Assembly: GCF_000426245.1 (NCBI RefSeq)
Contig: NZ_AUEZ01000010.1
Coordinates: forward strand, 62,001 to 126,000
DNA: 64,000 bases
Direction: 5' to 3'
From: Bradyrhizobium sp. Ai1a-2
GTDB lineage: Bacteria; Pseudomonadota; Alphaproteobacteria; Rhizobiales; Xanthobacteraceae
Below, piece after piece: positions 45,996 to 54,868 of this stretch (within the stretch, counting starts at the first letter, position 1; every line of letters starts with the position of its first letter). Made by a program: the position numbers and the translations under genes. Below the pieces are notes generated by a model, which saw only the letters and a list, made by a program, of their open reading frames with translations, ran no database searches and was not told the origin of the DNA.

Positions 45996-46973
45996 TCAAA
46001 GCTGTTTCTCAGAGCGAGATACAGTTGAGCGTCGGCTTCCGTTGGGACCAGTTTGCCCACCTGCCGTTCGAAGTGCCGGAGGTGCTGACGTGCCTGCTTG
46101 CGTCAGGAGCCATGCACGAAATGCCGAGAGCAGGGGATTGTCGGCTTTCTCTTCCGGGCAGGCGAAATAGTACGAGCCAACGCTTCTCAACGTGAGGCTC
46201 GACAGCACCTTCAGCTTGCCGGAGGTCAACTGGTCGGAAATCAGGAATTCAGGAAGCAGGGCGATGCCAAGACCGGAGTTGGCTGCGCTGATCAAAGTGG
46301 ATTGAATATCGAAGCGTGGCCCGCGGATCACATTCGTGCCGCCAAGTTCCGCAGCCTCGAACCAGCGACGCCATGCATCGGGTCGCGTGGCCAGATGCAG
46401 AAGCCGCAATTCGGCAACCTCACTCGGTCGCAGTTCGCCGCGCTTGCCGATCAGCGTCGGCGATCCGACCGGCAGAAGAACTTCGTCGAACAGATAGTCT
46501 GCTTGCGTGCCGGGCCAGTCGGGCTCACCGAAGTATAGCGCACCATCGAGAGCGGTCTCGCTGAAGAAGAAGCGCGTGTTGCGCGCACTCACGTTGACGG
46601 CGATGCCGGGATTCCGAGCATAGAAGTCCGGCAGGCGCGGAATGAGCCATTGGGTGCCGACGGTGGGCAGCGCCGCGATTTCCAGAACCGTGCCGTCGGC
46701 CTCGTAGCCCATGATCTCGAGTGTATCGCGCTCGATCCGCTCGATCGTCTGCGCTACACGGGTGCTGTAGGCTGTTCCGGCACGCGTCAGGGTGATCCGC
46801 TTCTTGATGCGGTGGAAGAGTTTGACGCCGAGCTGCGTCTCCAGCTGCGCGATCTGGCGCGACACCGCACTTCCGGTCAGCGCGAGTTCGCTGGCGGCAC
46901 GCGTGACGCTGAGGTGCTTGGCAACCGCGCTGAAGGCCATCAGCGCGCCGAGGCTGGGTATTCTGCGGCGCAT
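45996..46973 (-). CDS. LysR family transcriptional regulator (copy 1)
   Basis: The 325-residue regulator begins MRRRIPSLGALMAFSAVAKH, with the helix-turn-helix SVTRAASELALTGSAVSRQI and a C-terminal substrate-binding domain (ISAANSGLGIALLPEFLI). It resembles the GcvA subgroup. It is divergent from the FAD monooxygenase at 47303, 329 bases away, so it probably controls that gene. A C-terminal tail of about 25 residues is longer than usual. Confidence 0.88.
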   Translation of the reverse strand: MRRRIPSLGALMAFSAVAKHLSVTRAASELALTGSAVSRQIAQLETQLGVKLFHRIKKRITLTRAGTAYSTRVAQTIERIERDTLEIMGYEADGTVLEIAALPTVGTQWLIPRLPDFYARNPGIAVNVSARNTRFFFSETALDGALYFGEPDWPGTQADYLFDEVLLPVGSPTLIGKRGELRPSEVAELRLLHLATRPDAWRRWFEAAELGGTNVIRGPRFDIQSTLISAANSGLGIALLPEFLISDQLTSGKLKVLSSLTLRSVGSYYFACPEEKADNPLLSAFRAWLLTQAGTSAPPALRTAGGQTGPNGSRRSTVSRSEKQL

Positions 46974-47302
46974 AGTTCGTTCCAAAAACGCAAGATATTC
47001 GTAGATTAAATTGTTTGCATGCCTAAACATAAGGCAACAAACTGGTACGGATGACGAAAGTCCATTGAGCGGCGGCCTTCATCAAGGCAGCGCCCATCAA
47101 TGGCGTTGGGAATTTCAAACTGCAGCGCCAGCCAACCTGCAGGCGCTTCAACGATCAACTTCAAGGGGCATATCCGTGGCGGTCAACAAATTGCATGACG
47201 AGTTCCACACGCTCGACAGCGGCAGACACGTTGACTGGCGGCCTTGTTCGCGGAGGCGCCGATGAGAGCCGATGCCCGAAATTTCTGCAAGAGGTCTGGA
47301 TA
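46974..47302. promoter_or_regulatory. Divergent LysR / monooxygenase control region
   Basis: This 329-base gap lies between divergent genes. TTGTTTGCATGCCT (about 47008-47021) and AGGCAACAA further on (about 47033) form a loose inverted repeat that could be a LysR box. AAGAGG lies before ATG 47303. No other signal was seen. Confidence 0.4.
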
Positions 47303-48526
47303 ATGAGTAATGCGAAGCCTGCCGTCATCATCGCTGGGGCAGGGCCGGTGGGCATGGTGGCCGCGGCAGATATGGTGCGGCAGAACATCCCGGTTCTGGT
47401 GCTGGAGAAGAACGACCAACTGAGCAGCGAGTCGCGCGCATCGACGTTCCATCCGCCCACGCTGGACATGCTCGATGATCTCGGTTTCGCCAGCACCCTG
47501 ATTGCGCAGGGCCTGAAGGCGCCGACTGTTCAATACAGTTCGTCCGAAGACGGCGTGCTCGGGACGTTCGACTTCGCGGCGATTTCCGATCTGGTGCGGC
47601 ACCCGTTCCGCCTGCAGGCCGAGCAGTTCAAGCTAACGCGCATCATTCTGGATGCCTTGTCCGGCAACCCGCTGTTCTCGATCGCGTTCGGCAGCGAAGT
47701 CAGATCCATCAAGCAGACGAGCGATGCCGTCGAGGTAGTGGTCAGAGCCCAGGGGCGCGACACCATGCATGAATGCGCCTGGCTGATTGGCGCCGATGGC
47801 GCGAACAGCATCGTACGCCGCAGCCAGGACGTGGAATTCGAGGGCTTCACCTGGCCCGAGCGCTTTTTGGTGATGACAACCCCGGTCGATTTCACGGTGC
47901 TTCGCCCGGGTGTGTCGTCGGTCAGCTATGTCGCCGATCCCGAGCGCTGGTACTTCCTACTCCGCATCCTCGGAGCGTGGCGCGTGATGATGCCGGTGGC
48001 TGCGGAAATCTCCGATGCCGAGGCGCTCTCCGAAGACTATGTGACGGCGTCGATCCGGCGGATCGTTCCCGCCGAGATGGAGGCCCCCATCCTCCACACG
48101 ACGTTGTATCGTGTGCATCAGCGCGTCGCCGCGAACTTCCGGAAAGGTCGCACCTTCCTGGTTGGCGACGCCGCCCATATCAACAATCCGCTCGGCGGCA
48201 TGGGCATGAATGGCGGCATTCACGACGCATTGAACCTGACGGCGAAGTTGGGTTCGGTCATCAATGGTACGGCCAATGAGCGTGTTCTCGCCGACTACGA
48301 TCTGCAGCGTCGTACGGTCACGATGCAGGCCATTCAGGGCGACACCATTCGCAACAAGAAGAATCTCGAGGCGAAAGATGAGGCGGACCGCGCGCGTTTC
48401 CGCGACGACATTCGCGCCGCGGCCGCCGATCCGGAAAAGGGGCGCGCGCTCTTGCGCCGAATTGCAATGCTGGACTCGCTCGAGCGGGCAGCTTCGCTGC
48501 ATGTCGCCGCGGCCCACCAGGGATGA
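47303..48526 (+). CDS. FAD-dependent aromatic monooxygenase
   Basis: The 407-residue class A flavoprotein monooxygenase has GAGPVGMVAAADM (FAD ADP binding), IGADGANSIVRRS (the DG motif) and FLVGDAAHINNPLGGMGMNG (the GD motif). It would hydroxylate an aromatic ring with NAD(P)H and O2. It lacks the C-terminal thioredoxin-like domain of phenol hydroxylases, so it is of the short PHBH-like type. Divergent from LysR copy 1 and followed by a TctC-type binding protein gene, which may supply the substrate. Confidence 0.85.
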   Translation: MSNAKPAVIIAGAGPVGMVAAADMVRQNIPVLVLEKNDQLSSESRASTFHPPTLDMLDDLGFASTLIAQGLKAPTVQYSSSEDGVLGTFDFAAISDLVRHPFRLQAEQFKLTRIILDALSGNPLFSIAFGSEVRSIKQTSDAVEVVVRAQGRDTMHECAWLIGADGANSIVRRSQDVEFEGFTWPERFLVMTTPVDFTVLRPGVSSVSYVADPERWYFLLRILGAWRVMMPVAAEISDAEALSEDYVTASIRRIVPAEMEAPILHTTLYRVHQRVAANFRKGRTFLVGDAAHINNPLGGMGMNGGIHDALNLTAKLGSVINGTANERVLADYDLQRRTVTMQAIQGDTIRNKKNLEAKDEADRARFRDDIRAAAADPEKGRALLRRIAMLDSLERAASLHVAAAHQG

Positions 48527-48626
48527 TCACCAATTCTCTCTTGGACGATGTCGACGGTAACCGGCTTATCGGCCGGGTAAGAACCACGTCAGTGGACGCA
48601 CCAGTGAACTTGGAGGAGTCAATGCC

Positions 48627-49658
48627 ATGGTTCCCAGGATGTCATGCAGGATGTTCAGAATGCGAAGCAATGATCTGCCGATGAAGTGGGCGACGTTTAT
48701 TTTGGCGGCACTGCTATCGCCGGCATTCTTCGGGGTGCCCGGCACGCTGGCGGCTGGATTCCCTGAAAAGATCATTACGATTGTCGTCCCGTATCCTGCC
48801 GGAAGCACCGCCGACGCGATTCCACGATTGGTGGGTCCGTTGATGTCCAAGTCGCTCGGTGTTCCGGTGATCATCGAAAATCGCGGCGGCGCAAACGGCT
48901 CGATCGGGGCGGTCCGCGTCGCTTCCTCACCAGCGGATGGCCACACGATCCTGCTTGCGACGACTGGCATGCTTACAATCAACCAATGGATCTATGAAAA
49001 GCCGACGTACAATCCTGAAAAGGATTTCACGCCGATCACCAACGGCGCTTCGACGCCGAACATCATCGTCGTCAATCCGTCGGTCAAGGCAAGCTCGCTG
49101 AAGGAATTGGTGGCGCTGGCCAAGGCTGAGCCTGGCAAGCTGACATTTGCTTCGGCCGGCAATGGAAGCACGAGCCACCTGTGCGGCGAGACCTTGAAGG
49201 TGCTCCAAGGCATTGATGCCGTTCACATACCGTACCAAGGAGCAGCTCCGGCACTCCAGGATGTTGTCGGTGGTCAAGTTTCTATGATGTGCGACAACCT
49301 GTCGAATGTTGTCCAGCAGGTGCAGAGCGGAGCGCTGAGACCAATTGTCGTGACCGCGCTTGAACGAAGCAAGCAGCTGACCGATGTGCCGACGTCCCCG
49401 GAAGCAGGATCACCTGATCTCCTCGCAGGCAACTGGTACGGCTTTGTTGCTCCATCGGCGACCCCAAAGGACGTGATCGAGAAGCTCAACAAGTCCATTG
49501 TGGAGGCCTTGCGAGATTCGACCGTCTCAGCTCGTCTGGAAGGCCTTGGTTTGACTGTGATCGCTGATGAGCCCGCCAAGTTCGGAGAAACCATCGCAAA
49601 GGATTCTGCGCGGATGGAAAATATTGTAAAGCGTGCAAAAGCAAAGGTTTCCAACTGA
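48627..49658 (+). CDS. Tripartite tricarboxylate transporter substrate-binding protein (Bug/TctC)
   Basis: The 343-residue periplasmic protein has the Bug-family blocks ITIVVPYPAGSTADAIPRLV, VIIENRGGANGSIGAVRVAS and FASAGNGSTSHLCGETLKVL. Such proteins bind carboxylates and pass them to TctAB, which is absent here, so it is an orphan. The signal peptide is preceded by several Met codons; ATG 48627 is chosen for GGAGGAG nine bases upstream. It lies 100 bases after the FAD monooxygenase on the same strand. Confidence 0.88.
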   Translation: MVPRMSCRMFRMRSNDLPMKWATFILAALLSPAFFGVPGTLAAGFPEKIITIVVPYPAGSTADAIPRLVGPLMSKSLGVPVIIENRGGANGSIGAVRVASSPADGHTILLATTGMLTINQWIYEKPTYNPEKDFTPITNGASTPNIIVVNPSVKASSLKELVALAKAEPGKLTFASAGNGSTSHLCGETLKVLQGIDAVHIPYQGAAPALQDVVGGQVSMMCDNLSNVVQQVQSGALRPIVVTALERSKQLTDVPTSPEAGSPDLLAGNWYGFVAPSATPKDVIEKLNKSIVEALRDSTVSARLEGLGLTVIADEPAKFGETIAKDSARMENIVKRAKAKVSN

Positions 49659-49894
49659 CGCTGTCGATCAGAAGGCACCGATGATCCCGGTGAGAAGCAC
49701 TTGCAGCACGAAGACGCAGGCTGCCGCTACGGCACCCAACGCCTGCAACCGCCTCTCGCCCACAGAAACGTGTGTGTGCCCGCGTCAAAACGCGCCCGCG
49801 CCCCTTGTAATCGAACAACACGAACGCCAACCGTGATATAATTCGAGCGTTTCTACATCCATTGACGTTTGCGGACTTGTCCAGCGTTTGCGGA

Positions 49895-50944
49895 TCACAT
49901 CCCGCTTCGGGCCTCATTGCTTCGCTGCTGCCGCAACAGCGCCAGCTTCTCGAGTGCGGCACGGTCGGAGTAGCTGAACAGCACGGCGTCGACGTCCGCT
50001 TCGAGCGTCGTCCAGGTCCAATTCGGAATGACGAAGATGTCGTGCGGGCCGAAGCTGAAGGTTCGGTTGCCGACATGCGCGCGGCCGCGCCCCTCGACCG
50101 CCATGACGATGGTCGATTCTGTGGATCGGTACGGCGCGCCAGAAAAACCCCTCGGCAGCAGCTGAATGAAGGCAGCGATCGTCGGCAGCACGAATTCCCC
50201 AGACAATGGATTGCTATATCTCAGCTTCAATCCGTGGCAGGGATCCCACTCGTTCGTCCTGCGAAGCGCTTCGAGCGCTTGCCGTGTCGTGTCGTACGGA
50301 TACCGGAAAACGGGAGAATGAGACGTGCTCACGACAGGCTCCAAGGGCAGCAGTCCCGAACCGTAGCGTGCGCGGGAATCCTCGGCGGGCCTCGCTTCGG
50401 GATAGCGCCGCTCGTCGAATTCTTCCGAGAACGTCGCGCCTAGATGATTAACCAACGGGATATCAAGTCCATCGAGCCAAATCATTGGTCCCTTACTATC
50501 CTTGCCGTGGTCGTGCCAGAACCAAGCCGGCGTCAAAATCAGGTCGCCCGGATTCATGGAGGTCTTCTCACCGTTTATCGCCGTGTATGCACCGCCGCCT
50601 TCGATCACGAATCGCAAGGCTGATTGCGTATGGCGGTGAGCGGGTGCGATCTCTCCTTCCTTGATCATCTGAATCGCGCAGAGCAGCGTCTTTGTGGTCC
50701 CTCGCTGCAGGGCTGGGTTGTTCAGCATCAGGACGCGGCGCTGCGCTTCTTCCGCCGAGATGAGCTCGCCGGCTTCGAACAGCGCGGGCCGGATGTCGGC
50801 AGCGAAATCCCAGAACACAGGTTCGCAGTTCGCCACTGGCTCGCTGGGAACGGCCTCCGTCATCACCGTCCATAGCGGCGTCAGTCCGCGCTGCGCCATG
50901 CGCCCGTAATAGGCGTCGCGCATCCTCTGAAGATTGTCCGACAT
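49895..50944 (-). CDS. Gentisate 1,2-dioxygenase-like cupin
   Basis: The 349-residue bicupin matches the gentisate/1-hydroxy-2-naphthoate dioxygenase family: IAPAHRHTQSALRFVIEGGG with iron ligands His103 and His105, His144/His146 in PAWFWHDHGKDS, and the second cupin with VEGRGRAHVGNRTFSFG. It opens gentisate to maleylpyruvate. It is the last gene of a minus-strand set with a 3-hydroxybenzoate 6-hydroxylase-like gene and an MFS importer, about 100 bases after the hydroxylase stop. Confidence 0.87.
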   Translation of the reverse strand: MSDNLQRMRDAYYGRMAQRGLTPLWTVMTEAVPSEPVANCEPVFWDFAADIRPALFEAGELISAEEAQRRVLMLNNPALQRGTTKTLLCAIQMIKEGEIAPAHRHTQSALRFVIEGGGAYTAINGEKTSMNPGDLILTPAWFWHDHGKDSKGPMIWLDGLDIPLVNHLGATFSEEFDERRYPEARPAEDSRARYGSGLLPLEPVVSTSHSPVFRYPYDTTRQALEALRRTNEWDPCHGLKLRYSNPLSGEFVLPTIAAFIQLLPRGFSGAPYRSTESTIVMAVEGRGRAHVGNRTFSFGPHDIFVIPNWTWTTLEADVDAVLFSYSDRAALEKLALLRQQRSNEARSGM

Positions 50945-51041
50945 ACTCGCCTCCTTGCTGTGTTACTCACGGATGCGTTGCATCAACCAGGCTTGCCCAT
51001 GGGGCTTGCCTCAGGTGTGGATTTCGGGTCGGCGGGAATTG

Positions 51042-52241
51042 TCAGGCCGCGAGGCATGCGTCGGCACGCCAGCCATAGAGCCACTCCAACGCATCGTAGA
51101 AGCGCTCCGGCGTTCGACCCTTCCAAAGCTCGTTGCGCACGATCCGCTCCATTCCCTTGGCATGGATGAGCCGGCCGAACTCGCGCGCCGACAACACGGC
51201 GCGAGCGGTGCGGGCGATGCGGGACCGCTCGTAGAGGCCGAACGCCTGAGGCAAGTCGTCTGGATGGATGCGAATGGCGGCGCCGAGCGTCACCGCGTCT
51301 TCCAGCGTCATGCACGCTCCCTGGCCGAGATACTGCAGCATCGGATGCGCAGCATCGCCAAGCAGGGTTACATGACCGCTGCTCCAGCGATCGAGCGGTT
51401 CGCGGTCCGCCGTCGCCCAGCGTTTCCCACTATTCAGCAGCGACAGAAGTTGGTGCGGCCGCCTGTCGATGCCGACGAAGTGAGACAGAATCTCCTCCTG
51501 GCTGCCCTCAGTGACGCCCCAGGCTTCCTGCCTCTCGCTATGGAACGTGACGACCAGGTTGTATTGTTTTTGGTCGCGCAGCGGGTAATGCACTAGGTGG
51601 CAGTTCGGCCCTGCCCACACCACCGGCGCGTTTCCCTGCAGCTCGACTGGAAAGTCGCCGGCCTCGATCATGGCGCGATAGACGACGTCTCCTGAAACCC
51701 GCGGCGCGTCGCCGATTAGCCGCTGACGCACCGCCGACTTCACGCCATCGCAGCCGATCAGCGCGATCCCGTCATGGTGGCCGCCGTCGGCATCGATCGC
51801 GGTCACGCCGCGCGTGGTCTGCTCGACCTCGACGATGCGCATGGACGTGACGAGATCGACACGTCCGACCGCCTGGACGCTCTCAAGGAGGGCCATGTGC
51901 ATGTCGGCACGATGGCCCAACGCATAGGGATTACCGAAGCGGCGGCGAAACGCTGTACCGACAGGAACGTCGGCGATCGGCTTGCCGTCGACCGCGTCCA
52001 ACATCACCAGGCGGTCGGGATAGGTCATGTGGCTGCGTACTCGTTCGCCGACGCCGAGTGCGTCGAAGGCCGCCAACGCATTCGGCCCAAGCTGAAGGCC
52101 AGCGCCGATCTCTTCGATCGCGCTCGCCTGTTCAAGAATCTTGACATGGCGCCCCTCGTGCGCGAGCGCCAACGCAGCCGCAAGGCCGCCGATGCCGCCG
52201 CCGACGATGAGGATCGGCGCTTCTCGTCTAATCATGGTCAC
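51042..52241 (-). CDS. 3-hydroxybenzoate 6-hydroxylase-like FAD monooxygenase
   Basis: The 399-residue class A flavin monooxygenase has GGGIGGLAAALALAHEG, IGCDGVKSAVRQ and LLGDAAHPMLQYLGQGACMT. The overall resemblance is to 3-hydroxybenzoate 6-hydroxylases and salicylate hydroxylases, which in this context would turn 3-hydroxybenzoate into gentisate. Its start overlaps the MFS stop by 4 bases, so the two are coupled, and the gentisate dioxygenase-like gene follows. Substrate is inferred from neighbours. Confidence 0.82.
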   Translation of the reverse strand: MTMIRREAPILIVGGGIGGLAAALALAHEGRHVKILEQASAIEEIGAGLQLGPNALAAFDALGVGERVRSHMTYPDRLVMLDAVDGKPIADVPVGTAFRRRFGNPYALGHRADMHMALLESVQAVGRVDLVTSMRIVEVEQTTRGVTAIDADGGHHDGIALIGCDGVKSAVRQRLIGDAPRVSGDVVYRAMIEAGDFPVELQGNAPVVWAGPNCHLVHYPLRDQKQYNLVVTFHSERQEAWGVTEGSQEEILSHFVGIDRRPHQLLSLLNSGKRWATADREPLDRWSSGHVTLLGDAAHPMLQYLGQGACMTLEDAVTLGAAIRIHPDDLPQAFGLYERSRIARTARAVLSAREFGRLIHAKGMERIVRNELWKGRTPERFYDALEWLYGWRADACLAA

Positions 52242-53638
52242 AGGGGCCCTCCGTTAGTTGTTTTGCATGCGACCGGCCGCAGATCGTCAGGGTAATTCGG
52301 GCTGAGACCACCATCCGCCGCGGGCGCAGTACCGAGTCCACTCCAGCGCAGCAGCATGGCTGCGGCTGCGGCGAACAGAGCGGGCACAGCCCACAAGAGG
52401 AAGATGCGATTGGGCGCAACCCCGCCGGCCAGCAACGCACCGATCACGAGCGGCCCGATCGCCTGCCCCGTCCGGCCGAGCGCCATCGCCCAACCGACGC
52501 CCGTCGCGCGCATCATGCTGGGATAGATCAGGACCGCGACGCCCAACAGCGCGGAACTTGCTGCACCGAGAGAAGCGCCTGACAGCGCCGCGAACAACCC
52601 GAGCAGGGTTAACGATCCGATGGCGTAGCCGAGTGACGACACGCCGACGGCGCCTATGCTGAACAGCAGCAACAAGACGATCCACGGATCGAAATAGTCT
52701 ACAAGCCGCCCGCCGAGCGCTGTGCCTGCGACGCTGCCGAGATTGACGAGGAGCACGATCAGTGTCGCCTGTGATGCGTCGACCCCGGCTTGGCGCAACA
52801 GCGCAGGCGTCCAGAGCACGAGCGCGATCAGCAGCATGAAGCACATGGAGAAGGCGATCCACAGCAACAGCGTCGGCGCTCCGCGTCCGCCGGTGAACAG
52901 GTGCCGGAGCGGCAAGCGATCGGGTCGCTGCTCGCAATCGACGTAGAAGGTCCCGTCGGTCGGCGCGTCGGGCACGATCTGACGCACGATTTCGCTGACC
53001 TTCCGTTGCCCGTCCGGTTGCCGGACCAGGAACTGCAACGGCTCCGGAAAAGCCCAGGCGACTACGGCCGCCAGCAGTAACGGAATCGTGCCGCCGATAT
53101 AGAAGAGGAAGGGCCAGCCAAGCAGTGGAAGGATTTGCGCGCTAGTCAATGCACCGATTGCGCCGCCAAGCGGGAAGCCGGCGTAGAGCAGCCCAGTCAA
53201 GAGGCCGCGGTTGCGCCGGGGCGTATATTCGGAGGAAAGAGCCAGAAGGTTCGGGATCGCGCCGCCGAGCCCGAGCCCGGTGAAAAAACGGCACAGGAGC
53301 AACCAAAAGAGATCAGGGGCATGGGGCGTGAGCAGCGAAATCAACGAAAAGCCAAGCACCGAGCCGGCCAGCACCCATCTACGGCCGAAGCGGTCGGCCA
53401 GTGGCCCAAGGCTGAGCGCGCCCAGCATCGCGCCGAGCAGACCGGCGGAGAAGACCTGCCCGAAGGCGGTGATCGGAATGTGCAGAGACGAGGAGATGGC
53501 TGGCGCCGCAAAACCAATCGCCTGCGTGTCAAAGCCGTCCATCAGAGCAATCAGGAAGCAAACGGCGACAATGCGGATGCGATAGGAGCCTAGCGGAGAT
53601 TGATCGATAATCGAGGCAACAGTGACGTGATCCGTCAT
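52238..53638 (-). CDS. Aromatic acid/H+ symporter (MFS, AAHS type)
   Basis: The 466-residue permease has 12 predicted spans, the AAHS marker MDGFDTQAIGFAAP with Asp34/Asp37, the loop GPLADRFGRRWVL and GLGLGGAIPNLLALSSEYTP. It takes up aromatic acids such as 3-hydroxybenzoate or gentisate. It is the first gene of the minus-strand gentisate set and is divergent from LysR copy 2 by about 117 bases. Confidence 0.88.
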   Translation of the reverse strand: MTDHVTVASIIDQSPLGSYRIRIVAVCFLIALMDGFDTQAIGFAAPAISSSLHIPITAFGQVFSAGLLGAMLGALSLGPLADRFGRRWVLAGSVLGFSLISLLTPHAPDLFWLLLCRFFTGLGLGGAIPNLLALSSEYTPRRNRGLLTGLLYAGFPLGGAIGALTSAQILPLLGWPFLFYIGGTIPLLLAAVVAWAFPEPLQFLVRQPDGQRKVSEIVRQIVPDAPTDGTFYVDCEQRPDRLPLRHLFTGGRGAPTLLLWIAFSMCFMLLIALVLWTPALLRQAGVDASQATLIVLLVNLGSVAGTALGGRLVDYFDPWIVLLLLFSIGAVGVSSLGYAIGSLTLLGLFAALSGASLGAASSALLGVAVLIYPSMMRATGVGWAMALGRTGQAIGPLVIGALLAGGVAPNRIFLLWAVPALFAAAAAMLLRWSGLGTAPAADGGLSPNYPDDLRPVACKTTNGGPL

Positions 53639-53755
53639 CGTCAGCTACTCCCGAGCATTTGAGTCCCGGCCTGCGCGGCCCCGCGCTTCTGGCTGGATAT
53701 TCTCATCCCCATCTCATGCATCAAGCCGTTGGCCTGAATAACCCTGATAAGCTCG

Positions 53756-54655
53756 ATGAATAACCTCGATCTGAATTTGCTCCGCGTGTTCGATGCCGTG
53801 TGGCGGCATGGGCATCTTGGACTGGCATCCAAGGAGCTCGAATTGAGTCAGCCCGCGCTGTCGCATGCGCTGAGGCGGCTCCGCGAGGCACTCGGCGATC
53901 AGCTGTTCGTGAAAGTTACGGGCGGGATGCAGCCGTCCGCACGTGCGGTCCGATTGGCACCGGTCGTTCAATCGATGCTGACGAGTGTGCGTGAGCAGGT
54001 ACTCGCCGGGCCCGCCTTCGACCCCAAGCATGCGAGCCGCACTTTCACGATCGCGTTGGTCGACGTTGGCGAGATGGCGCTCCTGCCGAAGCTCCTGGGT
54101 CGCTTGATGTCCGAAGCACCGTCAATCGATGTCCGCTCGGTCTCGATGCCGCCCCGGGAACTGATGCTGGCATTGCAGCGGGGCGAGGTTGATCTGGCGA
54201 TCGGCTATTTCCCGGATATCGATGGTGTCGACTTTCTCCAGCAACGGCTGTTTCAACACGGCTTCGTTTGCCTCGTACGCGCAGGGCACTCCGTGGTCCA
54301 TGGCGCGCTGACGAAAAAGCAATTCCGTGAGCTGCCCCATGCTGTGGTGCAAGCCGAAGGACGAAGCCAGGAGATCGTGGAGCGGCATCTGAAGCAATTC
54401 AGGATACGGAGGCGGCAACTGTTGCGCTCGCCGCATTTCCTGAGCATCCCGATGGTCATCGCATCAACGGACCTCGTTGTCACGGTGCCGCAGCCCGTCG
54501 GCGAGGTGTTTGGGCGGATCGTCGAACTCCAAGTGCTGCGGCCCCCTTATCCGTTCCCTTCCTTCGATATCAAGCAGTACTGGCATCGCTGTCAGCACGC
54601 GGATCCTGGAAATCGCTGGCTGCGCAACATGGTCGCTGATCTGCTCGCGGAGTAA
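53756..54655 (+). CDS. LysR family transcriptional regulator (copy 2)
   Basis: The 299-residue regulator begins MNNLDLNLLRVFDAVWRHGH, with the helix-turn-helix LASKELELSQPALSHALRRL of the NahR/NodD subgroup, and the ligand-binding domain ALVDVGEMALLPKLLGRL. It is divergent from the MFS-hydroxylase-dioxygenase set and is the likely activator of it, with an aromatic acid as inducer. This is inference from position and subgroup. Confidence 0.9.
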   Translation: MNNLDLNLLRVFDAVWRHGHLGLASKELELSQPALSHALRRLREALGDQLFVKVTGGMQPSARAVRLAPVVQSMLTSVREQVLAGPAFDPKHASRTFTIALVDVGEMALLPKLLGRLMSEAPSIDVRSVSMPPRELMLALQRGEVDLAIGYFPDIDGVDFLQQRLFQHGFVCLVRAGHSVVHGALTKKQFRELPHAVVQAEGRSQEIVERHLKQFRIRRRQLLRSPHFLSIPMVIASTDLVVTVPQPVGEVFGRIVELQVLRPPYPFPSFDIKQYWHRCQHADPGNRWLRNMVADLLAE

Positions 54656-54713
54656 TTGCGACCACGATTGAAAATCTGGCGCAAGCCGACGGATTCCGTT
54701 TGGTGCCAAAATA

Positions 54714-54837
54714 ATCAGTATATATCTCAATCGGTTGCGGATTGATCGAAATATCCGGGCCAACTGTCGTATTTACCCCGGTATTTGATAGTCAAATCCC
54801 CGTGTCGCAACCATCTTAAAAGGATGTATACTGATCA
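54714..54837 (+). promoter_or_regulatory. Candidate MarR operator half-sites before the fused oxygenase gene
   Basis: ATCAGTATATATC (54714-54726) and TGTATACTGATCA (54825-54837) are inverted copies of one motif about 100 bases apart, in the region upstream of the 54869 start. The same motif recurs near the MarR gene at 60373-60384 and 61035-61046. Confidence 0.5.
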
Positions 54838-54868
54838 AAATTGCAAAGTCGTTGAAGAGGGGGAACCC

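Noticed and set aside
49668..49780. Minus-strand tail reading ERRLQALGAVAAACVFVLQV with a membrane-like run
   Set aside because: Only about 37 codons follow an in-frame stop, with no start; it could be the relic of a transport permease next to the TctC gene, but the evidence is too thin.
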